Shown here: positions 38,492-46,209 of the stretch, piece by piece
How positions within the stretch are numbered: the stretch's first letter is position 1
Layout: each line of letters starts with the position of its first letter
NCBI RefSeq assembly: GCF_028583725.1
Contig: NZ_CP110680.1
Coordinates: forward strand, 1,736,001-1,800,000
Direction of reading: 5' to 3'
DNA from: Cellulomonas fimi
GTDB lineage: Bacteria; Actinomycetota; Actinomycetes; Actinomycetales; Cellulomonadaceae
Length of the DNA: 64,000 nucleotides
The notes under the pieces: generated by a model
What the model saw: only the letters and a program-made list of their open reading frames with translations
The model's database searches: none
What the model was told of the DNA's origin: nothing
Made by a program: the position numbers and the translations under genes

Positions 38492-39678
38492 CCACGACGA
38501 CACCCGCGGCTCCCGCGCGCCTCCGCGCCGGCGCGGTGCTGCCGCCGCTGCGCATCGGGCCGATCACCGTCGACACCCCCGTGGTGCTGGCCCCGATGGC
38601 CGGCGTGACGAACGCCGCGTTCCGGCGGCTGTGCCGCGAGTCCGGCGCGGGCCTGTACGTCGCCGAGATGGTGACGAGCCGCGCGCTGGTCGAGCGCAGT
38701 CCGGAGTCGTTCCGGATCATCTCGTTCGAGCCCGACGAGGTGCCGCGGTCCGTGCAGGTCTACGGCGTCGACCCGGCGACCGTCTCCGCGGCGGTCCGGA
38801 TGCTCGTCGAGGAGGACCTGGCCGACCACGTCGACCTCAACTTCGGCTGCCCCGTGCCCAAGGTGACGCGGCGCGGCGGGGGAGCGGTGCTGCCCTGGAA
38901 GCGGGACCTGTTCTCGGCGATCGTGCACGCCGCCGTCGACGCCGCGCGCCCCGCGGGCGTGCCGGTCACGGTGAAGATGCGCAAGGGCATCGACGCCGAC
39001 CACCTGACCTACGTCGAGGCGGGGCTGACCGCACAGGACGCGGGCGTCGCCGCGGTCTCGCTGCACGGCCGCACCGCCGCCGACTATTACTCCGGCACGG
39101 CCGACTGGGACGCGATCGCGACGCTCAAGGCGGCCGTGACCGACATCCCGGTGCTCGGCAACGGCGACATCTGGTCCGCGGAGGACGCGCTCGCGATGGT
39201 CGCGCACACCGGCTGCGACGGGGTCGTCGTCGGGCGGGGCTGCCAGGGCCGGCCGTGGCTGTTCGCGGACCTCGCGGCGGCGTTCGCGGGGTCCGACGAG
39301 CGCATCCGGCCCGGGCTGGGCCAGGTCGCGCACGTGGTCCGGCGGCACGCGGAGCTCATGGTCGAGCACTTCGGCGACGAGGGCAAGGCGCTGCGCGAGA
39401 TGCGCAAGCACATGGCCTGGTACTTCAAGGGCTACGTCGTCGGCGGCGAGGCGCGCGCCGGGCTGGGGCTGGTCACGTCGATGGCCGACCTCGACGACAA
39501 GCTCGCCGCCCTGGACCTCGACCAGCCGTACCCGGGCGAGGCCGCCGAGGGGCAGCGCGGGCGCGCCGGGTCGCCGAAGCGCCCGATCCTGCCGTACGGG
39601 TGGCTCGACTCGCGCGAGCTGTCGGAGGACTTCCGTCGCGACCTGCACGAGGCCGAGCTCAGCGTCTCAGGCGGCTGA
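38488..39678 (+). CDS. dus: tRNA-dihydrouridine synthase
   Basis: A 396-residue FMN-dependent Dus enzyme that reduces uridines in tRNA to dihydrouridine. The TIM barrel shows PVVLAPMAGVTNAAFRRLCR, YVAEMVTSRALVE, the catalytic-cysteine block NFGCPVPKVTRRGGGAVLPW, VTVKMRKGIDADHLTY, SLHGRTAADYYSG and VLGNGDIWSAEDA with VVVGRGCQGRPW for FMN phosphate. The C-terminal helical domain is present. It resembles the DusB-like single Dus of actinobacteria. The ATG is supported by the leaderless promoter; an upstream in-frame extension lacks similarity. Confidence 0.95.
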   Translation: MTTTTPAAPARLRAGAVLPPLRIGPITVDTPVVLAPMAGVTNAAFRRLCRESGAGLYVAEMVTSRALVERSPESFRIISFEPDEVPRSVQVYGVDPATVSAAVRMLVEEDLADHVDLNFGCPVPKVTRRGGGAVLPWKRDLFSAIVHAAVDAARPAGVPVTVKMRKGIDADHLTYVEAGLTAQDAGVAAVSLHGRTAADYYSGTADWDAIATLKAAVTDIPVLGNGDIWSAEDALAMVAHTGCDGVVVGRGCQGRPWLFADLAAAFAGSDERIRPGLGQVAHVVRRHAELMVEHFGDEGKALREMRKHMAWYFKGYVVGGEARAGLGLVTSMADLDDKLAALDLDQPYPGEAAEGQRGRAGSPKRPILPYGWLDSRELSEDFRRDLHEAELSVSGG

Positions 39679-39749
39679 CCGCGAGGCGCGCGCCGACGCA
39701 CGAGGTTTCCGTGTGACGTGCCCGCATGCCGCGGAGCACGCTGGGACGC

Positions 39750-40886
39750 ATGGCTCCCTGGACCGTGCACCGGGCGACGGCGCCCGCGACACCCGACGAC
39801 GCCGCGACGTGGGCGGTGACCGGCGCGTGCCGGGCGCACGCGGCGATGCACCGCGAGCTGTTCGGCCACGCCGACGCCGCCTGGCAGGTGCCCGAGGTCG
39901 CGTCGCTGCTGCGCGACCGGCCGTACGAGCGCTCGACGCTGCTGGTCGTCACGGAGGACGGTGCCGCTCCCGAGGCCCCCGCGGTCGTCGGCGCCGCGCT
40001 CGTCAGCGTGCCGACGCAGGACAACCCGCACCTCGCGGTCGCCGAGACCTGGGTCCGGCCCGACGCGCGCGGTCGCGGGGTGGGCCGCGCGCTCCTCGAC
40101 GCGACCGAGGCGGCCGGCCGTGCGGAGGACCGCCGGACGCTGATCGTCATGAGCACGCACCGCGCACCGGCGGGCGACGAGGCGACGGTGGCGGCGCGCA
40201 GCGGGACGGGCGCGGTGCCGGCGCTGGACCGAGCGGCGAGGCTCGCGGACGCGCGCGGGTACGCGCTGGAGCAGGTCGAGCGGTTCAGCACGTTCGCGTT
40301 CCCGCTGGGCGGTGAGCGCGCGGCGGCCGTCCGGCGGGCGTACGACGACGCGGCGCGCGCCGCCGGTGACGCGTACCGGCTCGTCGCGTGGACGGGTCCG
40401 ACGCCCGACGAGCACCTCGACGAGATGGCGGTGCTGCGGACGCGGATGAGCACCGACGTGCCGACCGCGGACCTGGCGCTCGACGAGGAGCCGTGGGACG
40501 CCGAGCGCGTGCGCGCGCACGACCGCGAGGTCGTCGAGCAGGGGCGGGTCGCGGCCGTCGTCGCGGCGCAGCACGTGCCGACGGGCAAGCTCGTCGCGTT
40601 CACCGTCGTCGAGTGGCCGCCGGCGCTCCCCGAGGCGGCCTACCAGCAGGACACGCTCGTGGTCGCGGGGCACCGTGGGCACCGCCTGGGGATGCTCGTG
40701 AAGACCGCGCAGCTGTTGCGGCTCGAGGACCTGTGGCCGGAGCTGCGGCGACTGCACACGTGGAACGCGCAGGAGAACGACCACATGCTCGCGATCAACG
40801 TCGCGCTCGGCTTCGCCCCGACGGGGGTGCTGGGGATGTGGCAGCGGGACCTCGACGGTGCGCCGCCGGTGTCCGCGCAGGGGTGA
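39750..40886 (+). CDS. Double GNAT-domain acetyltransferase
   Basis: A protein of 378 residues with two tandem GNAT folds. The N-terminal one has AVAETWVRPDARGRGVGRALLD, the acetyl-CoA pyrophosphate loop. The C-terminal one has QQDTLVVAGHRGHRLGMLVK and the closing NDHMLAINVALGFAPTGVL. Actinobacterial proteins of this two-domain type include the mycothiol synthase MshD-like group, but the diagnostic residues cannot be checked here and the substrate is unknown. The ATG at 39750 is preferred because CACGCT lies seven bases upstream; the ATG at 39726 would add eight residues. It converges on the PfkB gene. Confidence 0.82.
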   Translation: MAPWTVHRATAPATPDDAATWAVTGACRAHAAMHRELFGHADAAWQVPEVASLLRDRPYERSTLLVVTEDGAAPEAPAVVGAALVSVPTQDNPHLAVAETWVRPDARGRGVGRALLDATEAAGRAEDRRTLIVMSTHRAPAGDEATVAARSGTGAVPALDRAARLADARGYALEQVERFSTFAFPLGGERAAAVRRAYDDAARAAGDAYRLVAWTGPTPDEHLDEMAVLRTRMSTDVPTADLALDEEPWDAERVRAHDREVVEQGRVAAVVAAQHVPTGKLVAFTVVEWPPALPEAAYQQDTLVVAGHRGHRLGMLVKTAQLLRLEDLWPELRRLHTWNAQENDHMLAINVALGFAPTGVLGMWQRDLDGAPPVSAQG

Positions 40887-40904
40887 GCGCCGGCGCGCGT
40901 GGAG

Positions 40905-40919
40905 CCGACGGTCCGTCGG
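40905..40919. terminator. Short palindrome between convergent genes
   Basis: CCGACGGTCCGTCGG is a compact palindrome 19 bases after the acetyltransferase stop and 24 bases before the PfkB stop. It may be a weak two-way terminator. Confidence 0.4.
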
Positions 40920-40942
40920 GGTGGACCCGGACCGGCCGTGCC

Positions 40943-41848
40943 TCAGCGCGCGCGCACGTCGACGCGTGCGGCCAGCGCCGCGACCGCGTCGGGCGTCGCC
41001 GAGGTCGCGCCGACGCCGGGCGACCCGACGGCGAGCGCGCCGCACGCGGACGCGCGCGCGAGGGCGTCGGGGTGCGGCAGGCCGTCGAGAACGCCGTGCA
41101 GCAGTCCGGCGAGGAACGCGTCGCCCGCGCCGTCGGTGTCCACGACGCGGTCGACGGGTGCGACGGGCACGTCCCACCACCCGTCGGCGTCGCGCGCCAC
41201 CGCGCCGCGCGGTCCGGCCGTGCAGACCGCGAGCCGGGCGCCGCCGCGGACGGCCTGGTCGAGGTAGGCGGCGGGGTCGTCGAGGCGGTCGGCACTGACG
41301 AGCAGCACGTCGGCCGCGTCGGCGAACGGGCGGGCGTAGCCGGCGGTGCCGTCGTCGTCGTGCACGTCGCACCAGACGGGGACGCCGGCCGCGCGGGCCG
41401 CGGCGAGCACCGGCCGGCTGTGGTCGGCGAGGTCGACGACGGCCGCGGCGGCGCCGTCGAGCAGGGCGCGGACGTCGTGGGGGATCGGCTCGACGGGCCG
41501 GTCGGGGGACGGCAGCGCGAGGTACACGGACAGGCGTGAGCCGTCGTCGGCGAGGACGTTGACGTGCCGCTCGGTGCGGCCGTCGGCGGCGTGCTCGGCG
41601 TGCAGGGTGACGCGCGGGCGGTCGAGCGCGGCGCGGACGCGGGCGGCGTGCTCGTCGTCGCCGAGGACCGTGCGCAGCGAGACGTCGAGGCCGAGCGCGG
41701 CGAGCGTGAGCGCCTTGCCGGCCGAGGTCCCGCCGAGCCCGTCGTGGGCGGCCGACGCGAAGACCGTCGCGCTGCGGGGCTCGGGGAGTGCGGGCAGGCG
41801 GATCGTGGTGTTCCACGAGGCAGGACCGGTGACGAGGACGCGCGGCAC
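40943..41848 (-). CDS. PfkB-family carbohydrate kinase
   Basis: A 301-residue ribokinase-like kinase. The substrate-side N-terminus is VPRVLVTGPASWNTTIRLP with GLGGTSAGKALTLAALGLDV, and the ATP/anion-hole signature is DTDGAGDAFLAGLLHGVLDG near residue 240. The family phosphorylates sugars or nucleosides; the exact substrate is unknown. The GTG is six bases after a leaderless TACGCT. It is divergent from the alpha-amylase gene. Confidence 0.88.
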   Translation of the reverse strand: MPRVLVTGPASWNTTIRLPALPEPRSATVFASAAHDGLGGTSAGKALTLAALGLDVSLRTVLGDDEHAARVRAALDRPRVTLHAEHAADGRTERHVNVLADDGSRLSVYLALPSPDRPVEPIPHDVRALLDGAAAAVVDLADHSRPVLAAARAAGVPVWCDVHDDDGTAGYARPFADAADVLLVSADRLDDPAAYLDQAVRGGARLAVCTAGPRGAVARDADGWWDVPVAPVDRVVDTDGAGDAFLAGLLHGVLDGLPHPDALARASACGALAVGSPGVGATSATPDAVAALAARVDVRAR

Positions 41849-41854
41849 GTGGTC

Positions 41855-41860
41855 AGCGTA
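41855..41860 (-). promoter_or_regulatory. Leaderless -10 box of the PfkB gene
   Basis: Minus-strand TACGCT ends six bases before the GTG at 41848. Confidence 0.5.
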
Positions 41861-41875
41861 GGTGGTCCGCAACGC

Positions 41876-41916
41876 TAGGGTGAGCCGTTCCCGAAACTTG
41901 CTGCAACGCGTTGCAG
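41876..41916 (+). promoter_or_regulatory. Alpha-amylase promoter and LacI-type operator
   Basis: TAGGGT at 41876-41881 is the probable -10. The perfect palindrome CTGCAACGCGTTGCAG at 41901-41916 begins some 12 bases after the expected transcript start, a roadblock position, and its 14-base core fits the TGnAAnCGnTnnCA pattern of LacI/CcpA-type operators. Confidence 0.65.
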
Positions 41917-41936
41917 CCCGTTCGACGGTGGTGACG

Positions 41937-43382
41937 ATGACGCACCCGACCTCCCGGCGCGCCCGCGCGCTGGCCCTGGTCGCCCTCGCCGCGACCCCGC
42001 TCGCCGCGTGCGGCCCGGGCGCCCCGCCGGCCCCCGAGCGCACCGACGTCGGCGTCCAGCTCTTCCAGTGGTCGTGGGACGCGATCGCCGCCGAGTGCAC
42101 CGACGTGCTCGGCCCCGCCGGGTACGGGTGGGTGCTGACGTCGCCGCCGCAGGAGCACGTCCGCGGGACGCCGTGGTGGACGTCCTACCAGCCCGTGAGC
42201 CACCGCATCGACTCCCGGCTCGGCACGCGGGACGAGTTCGCGGCGATGGTCGGCGCGTGCCACGACGCGGGCGTCGAGGTCTGGGCGGACGCCGTCCTCA
42301 ACCACATGACCGGCCAGGACGAGCCCGGCACGGGCTGGGCGGGCACGCCGTACACGCACGACTCCGCCGGTCCGTTCGGCCCGGCCGACTTCCACCGGTG
42401 CGGCCTCACCCCGACCGACGACGTGCAGGACTACCAGGACGTCGCGCAGGTGCAGACGTGCGAGCTCGTCAACCTCGCCGACCTCGACACCGGCTCGCCG
42501 CGCGTGCGCGCCCTGCTCACGGCCTACCTCGAGGACCTGCTGTCGCTCGGCGTCGACGGCTTCCGGGTCGACGCCGCCAAGCACATGGCGCCGCAGGACG
42601 TCGCCGCGATCCTCGACCCGCTCCCCGACGGGACGGGCGTCGTGCAGGAGGTCATCCGCGGCGCGGGCGAGCCGATCAGCCCCGAGGAGTACCTCGGCAA
42701 CGGCCCCGTCCTCGAGTTCGCGTACGCCGACGGCCTCGCGGGCGCGCTCGGCGGCGGGTCGCCGTCCGTCGCGCTCGACCTCGGCTCGGGCCCGGGCTTC
42801 GTGCCGTCCGCCGACGCGGTCGTCTTCGTCGCCAACCACGACACCGAGCGCAACGGGTCGACGCTCTCGGCGGCCGACGGCGCGCCGTACGCGCTCGCGC
42901 ACGTGCTCATGCTCGCCGGCGCCTACGGCACGCCCGTCGTGCACTCGGGCTACGCCTTCACCGACCGGGACGCCGGCCCCCTCCAGGACGCCGACGGGCG
43001 CGTGCTCGACGCGAGATGCGGTCCCGCGCCCGGTCCGGACGTCACGCGCGTCGACGGCGACTGGGTCTGCCAGCACCGCTGGCCGCAGGTCGAGGCGATG
43101 GTCCGGTGGCGCGCCGTCGTCGGCGACGCACCCGTGGTCGACGTCTGGTCGCGCGGCGACGCGGTCGCCGTCGGACGCGGCGACCGCGGGCTCGTCGTCG
43201 TCAACGCGGGCGACGAGCCGCTGACGACGGTGCTGGTCACGCGCCTGCCCGACGGCGACTACTGTGACGTGCTGACGGACACCCCCGACGACTGCGCGGC
43301 GACGCGTGTCGAGGACGGGCGGGTGTCCGTCGACGTCCCGGCGCAGACCGCGCGGGCCTGGCACGTCGGCCGCACCGGCTGA
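41937..43382 (+). CDS. Secreted lipoprotein alpha-amylase (GH13)
   Basis: A 481-residue alpha-amylase that cuts internal alpha-1,4 links in starch. The N-terminal signal ends in a lipobox-like PLAAC near residue 22, so it may be lipid-anchored. The GH13 barrel has GVQLFQWSWDAIAAEC, VWADAVLNHM, nucleophile GFRVDAAKHM (Asp212), acid VVQEVIRG (Glu238) and VFVANHDTERNG (Asp302), like the Streptomyces-type GH13_32 amylases. A beta-rich C domain ends the protein; there is no starch-binding module. The ATG at 41937 starts a proper signal peptide; the longer frame runs through the operator. It delivers maltodextrins for the MalEFG system 10 kb away. Confidence 0.92.
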   Translation: MTHPTSRRARALALVALAATPLAACGPGAPPAPERTDVGVQLFQWSWDAIAAECTDVLGPAGYGWVLTSPPQEHVRGTPWWTSYQPVSHRIDSRLGTRDEFAAMVGACHDAGVEVWADAVLNHMTGQDEPGTGWAGTPYTHDSAGPFGPADFHRCGLTPTDDVQDYQDVAQVQTCELVNLADLDTGSPRVRALLTAYLEDLLSLGVDGFRVDAAKHMAPQDVAAILDPLPDGTGVVQEVIRGAGEPISPEEYLGNGPVLEFAYADGLAGALGGGSPSVALDLGSGPGFVPSADAVVFVANHDTERNGSTLSAADGAPYALAHVLMLAGAYGTPVVHSGYAFTDRDAGPLQDADGRVLDARCGPAPGPDVTRVDGDWVCQHRWPQVEAMVRWRAVVGDAPVVDVWSRGDAVAVGRGDRGLVVVNAGDEPLTTVLVTRLPDGDYCDVLTDTPDDCAATRVEDGRVSVDVPAQTARAWHVGRTG

Positions 43383-43421
43383 CCGGCCGGACCCCTGCGG
43401 TCGGCCGACCGGGCGACACCA

Positions 43422-43438
43422 CCCACCCGTCGGGTGGG
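43422..43438 (+). terminator. Stem-loop after the amylase gene
   Basis: CCCACCC and GGGTGGG pair around a three-base GTC loop, 40 bases after the amylase stop and before the rsb promoter. Confidence 0.5.
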
Positions 43439-43454
43439 CACGCGACGGGCGCTG

Positions 43455-43460
43455 TAGAGT
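43455..43460 (+). promoter_or_regulatory. Probable -10 box of the rsb operon
   Basis: TAGAGT fits TANNNT and would give a leader of about 55 bases before rsbR. No convincing -35 is seen. Confidence 0.4.
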
Positions 43461-43524
43461 CACGGCGCCGCCCCCTCGCGCCTCTCGTCGTGCGCGCGTG
43501 AACACGTCCCCGATCGGAGCACCC

Positions 43525-44376
43525 ATGCCCGCAGCCGACGCCGCCCGCCTCGCCGCGATCCTCCAGGACCGGCGCTCCGAGATCGGGACGGCCTGGCTCG
43601 ACCGCGTCGTCACCGAGCTGCAGGGACGCATCACACGCGCCGAGGCCGAGCGCGAGCAGTCGGAGATCTTCGACGCGCTCGTCGACGGCCTGCTCGCGGG
43701 CGGCGAGACCATCCAGCACCCGGCGTTCGACTCGCTGCGCAGCGTGCTGAGCGAGCTGTCGGCGGCCCGCGCGCGTCTCGGCTTCACGCCGCGCGAGACG
43801 GCGGTCGGCGTGTTCGCCCTCAAGGAGGGGCTCTACGCGGTCGCGGGCACGGGCGACGCCGAGCGCGTCGACGACGTGACCGGCCTGCTGCGCCTCGTCG
43901 ACGACCTGGGACTGTTCACGTTCGAGTCGTTCGCCGCCGCGCGCGAGGCCATCATCAGCGAGCAGGCCGAGCAGCTCCTCGAGCTGTCGACGCCCGTCGT
44001 GAAGCTGTGGGAGGGCATCGTCGCGGTCCCGCTCGTCGGCACGCTGGACTCCGCGCGCACGCAGGTCGTCATGGAGAAGCTGCTCCAGACGCTCGTCGAC
44101 ACCGGCTCGGAGCACGCGATCATCGACATCACCGGCGTTCCCGCGGTCGACACGCAGGTCGCGCAGCACCTCCTCAAGACGGTCGTCGCGGCACGCCTCA
44201 TGGGCGCGGAGTGCACGATCAGCGGCATCCGCCCGCAGATCGCGCAGACGATCGTCGCGCTCGGCATCGAGTTCGGCGACATCCGCACCAAGGCGACCCT
44301 CGCCGACGCGCTCGTCGCCGCGCTCCGTGCGAACGGGGCCGCGCGCACGGCGACCGCCGGGGCGACGGGCGCCTGA
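43525..44376 (+). CDS. rsbR: RsbR-type stressosome co-antagonist (STAS)
   Basis: A 283-residue protein with a helical N-terminal sensory domain (about residues 5-150, RsbRD-like) and a C-terminal STAS domain starting STPVVKLWEGIVAVPLVGTL. In the STAS domain DITGVPAVDTQVAQHLL carries Thr210, at the position phosphorylated by RsbT in B. subtilis RsbR, and GIRPQIAQTIVALG follows. The ATG has GGAG five bases upstream; the in-frame GTG at 43498 is an alternative. It is first in a six-gene overlapping operon and should build the stressosome core with RsbS. Confidence 0.92.
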   Translation: MPAADAARLAAILQDRRSEIGTAWLDRVVTELQGRITRAEAEREQSEIFDALVDGLLAGGETIQHPAFDSLRSVLSELSAARARLGFTPRETAVGVFALKEGLYAVAGTGDAERVDDVTGLLRLVDDLGLFTFESFAAAREAIISEQAEQLLELSTPVVKLWEGIVAVPLVGTLDSARTQVVMEKLLQTLVDTGSEHAIIDITGVPAVDTQVAQHLLKTVVAARLMGAECTISGIRPQIAQTIVALGIEFGDIRTKATLADALVAALRANGAARTATAGATGA

Positions 44377-44780
44377 TGGACAACGTCCCGATCCTCAAGC
44401 TCGGTTCGACGCTGCTCGTCTCCATCCAGGTCGACCTGCAGGACCAGTCCGCGCTGCAGCTGCAGGAGGACCTCGCCGAGCGGATCACGCAGACCGGTGC
44501 GCGCGGCGTCCTCATCGACATCTCCGGGCTGGAGATCGTCGACAGCTTCATCGGACGGATGCTCTCGTCGATCGCGGGCATCTCGCGCGTGCTGGACGCC
44601 ACGACGGTCGTCGTGGGCATGCGGCCGGCGGTCGCGATCACGATGGTCGAGCTCGGGCTGTCGTTCGACGGTGTGCGGACCGCGCTCGACGTCGAGAAGG
44701 GCCTGCGCCTCCTGCAGCCCGCGGACGAGGACGCCCCCGAGTCGCTGCTCCTCGCGCTCGCGCCCGACGAGCCCGCGTGA
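44376..44780 (+). CDS. rsbS: RsbS-type stressosome scaffold (STAS)
   Basis: A 134-residue single STAS domain: VPILKLGSTLLVSIQVDLQD, then LIDISGLEIVDSFIGRML, where Ser57 matches the phosphorylated Ser59 of B. subtilis RsbS, and VGMRPAVAITMVELG. Its ATG shares a base with the rsbR stop. It would hold the RsbT kinase until phosphorylated. Confidence 0.92.
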   Translation: MDNVPILKLGSTLLVSIQVDLQDQSALQLQEDLAERITQTGARGVLIDISGLEIVDSFIGRMLSSIAGISRVLDATTVVVGMRPAVAITMVELGLSFDGVRTALDVEKGLRLLQPADEDAPESLLLALAPDEPA

Positions 44781-45190
44781 CAGCCGACCCGGCGACGTCC
44801 GAGCGGCTCGCCATCACGTCCGACGGCGACGTCGTGCGCGTGCGGCAGGCCGTGCGCGGGCTCGCCCAGGGGGCGCGGCTGTCGCTCGTCGACCAGACGA
44901 AGCTCGTCACCGCGGCGAGCGAGCTCGCGCGCAACACGCTGATCTACGGCGGCGGGGGCGAGGCGCTGCTGTCCGTCGAGACGAACGGCCGTCGCACCGG
45001 CGTCCGCGTCGAGTTCCGCGACGACGGCCCCGGCATCCCGGACCTCGACCTCGCGATGACCGACGGCTGGACGAGCGGCAGCGGCCTCGGCCTCGGGCTC
45101 TCGGGTGCGCGGCGGCTCGTCGAGCACTTCGAGATCGACACCGCCCCGGGCCGTGGCACGCGCGTGGTGATCGCCTCGTGGTCGCGGTGA
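44777..45190 (+). CDS. rsbT: RsbT-type serine kinase / switch protein
   Basis: A 137-residue GHKL ATPase with N-box AASELARNTLIYGGGG, G1 FRDDGPGIPDLD and G2 GSGLGLGLSGARRL. In the known module RsbT phosphorylates RsbS and RsbR and, once released, turns on a PP2C phosphatase or another partner. GTGA overlaps with rsbS and with the next gene keep the proteins in step. No sigma factor gene follows in the window. Confidence 0.92.
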   Translation: MTADPATSERLAITSDGDVVRVRQAVRGLAQGARLSLVDQTKLVTAASELARNTLIYGGGGEALLSVETNGRRTGVRVEFRDDGPGIPDLDLAMTDGWTSGSGLGLGLSGARRLVEHFEIDTAPGRGTRVVIASWSR

Positions 45191-46209
45191 GCGCGGACGG
45201 CACCGTCGAGGACGTCGCCTGGGTCACCGTCGACCACGTGAGCGCGACGGGGACCGCGCGACGCGCCGCCGCGGCGCTCGCCCGGCGCGTCGGGATGGCC
45301 GAGCAGCGTGCCGGCGAGGTCGCGCTCGTCGTCGCGGAGCTGACCGCGAACCAGATCAACCACGCCGGCTCGGGGTCGCTGCTGCTGCGGGTGCGGCACG
45401 CCACCGCCGGGCCGGTCGTCGAGGCCGTCGCCGTCGACTCCGGCCCGGGCATGGTGAACGTCGCCGCGTCACTCACCGACGGCGTGTCGTCGACGGGGAC
45501 GCTCGGCATCGGGCTCGGCACGCTCTCACGGCTCGCGTCGTCGTGGGACATCTGGTCCCGACCGGGCTCGGGGACCGTCATCGCGGCGGCCTTCGCCGAC
45601 GAGGGCGCCGAGCCGCCCGGCGTGCCCGCGGCCGTCGGGTTGACCCGCCCGATGACCGGCCAGGACGTGTGCGGGGACGCGTACGCCATCCGCAACGACG
45701 ACGGCGTCCTCACCGTCATGCTCGCCGACGGGCTCGGGCACGGACCGCTCGCGGCCGCCGCGAGCAACGAGGCCGTCCGGGCGTTCCGTGGGGCGGCACC
45801 CGGCGGACCGCTCGCACTGCTCACGACCGTGCACCGCGCGCTGTCCGGCACGCGGGGCGCGGCCGTCGCCGTCGCCCGGCTCGACGTCGGCGAGGTCCGG
45901 TACGCCGGGGTCGGGAACATCGCCGGGGTCGTCCTCGACGGCGCCGCGCGGCGCGGCATGATCAGCCACCCCGGGATCGCCGGCGCCCAGGCCCGGACGC
46001 TCCGGGAGACCGTCTACCCGCTGGCTCCCGGCGCCGTGGTCGTCCTGCACAGCGACGGCGTGACGGACCGCCACGACCTCGGCACGTACCCGGGCCTGCT
46101 CGCCCGGTCGTCGCTGGTCACGGCGTCGGTCCTGCTCCGCGACTTCGGCGTGCGACGCGACGACGCGAGCGTGGTGGTCGCGCGCGCCGCCGGGGCGGTG
46201 CCCGCGTGA
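45187..46209 (+). CDS. GHKL-PP2C fusion phosphatase (RsbX-like)
   Basis: A 340-residue protein. Residues 1-135 form a second GHKL/HATPase domain (VVAELTANQINHAGSG; AVDSGPGMVN; GTLGIGLGTLSRLAS). The rest is an SpoIIE/RsbX-type PP2C domain with TGQDVCGDAYAI, VMLADGLGHGPLAAAAS, RYAGVGNIAGVVL and VLHSDGVTD, its metal-binding aspartates kept. It would dephosphorylate the STAS proteins and reset the stressosome. The start is the GTG overlapping the rsbT stop. A fused anti-sigma-like kinase domain on this phosphatase is common in rsbRST-type operons of actinobacteria and proteobacteria. Confidence 0.88.
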   Translation: MSADGTVEDVAWVTVDHVSATGTARRAAAALARRVGMAEQRAGEVALVVAELTANQINHAGSGSLLLRVRHATAGPVVEAVAVDSGPGMVNVAASLTDGVSSTGTLGIGLGTLSRLASSWDIWSRPGSGTVIAAAFADEGAEPPGVPAAVGLTRPMTGQDVCGDAYAIRNDDGVLTVMLADGLGHGPLAAAASNEAVRAFRGAAPGGPLALLTTVHRALSGTRGAAVAVARLDVGEVRYAGVGNIAGVVLDGAARRGMISHPGIAGAQARTLRETVYPLAPGAVVVLHSDGVTDRHDLGTYPGLLARSSLVTASVLLRDFGVRRDDASVVVARAAGAVPA

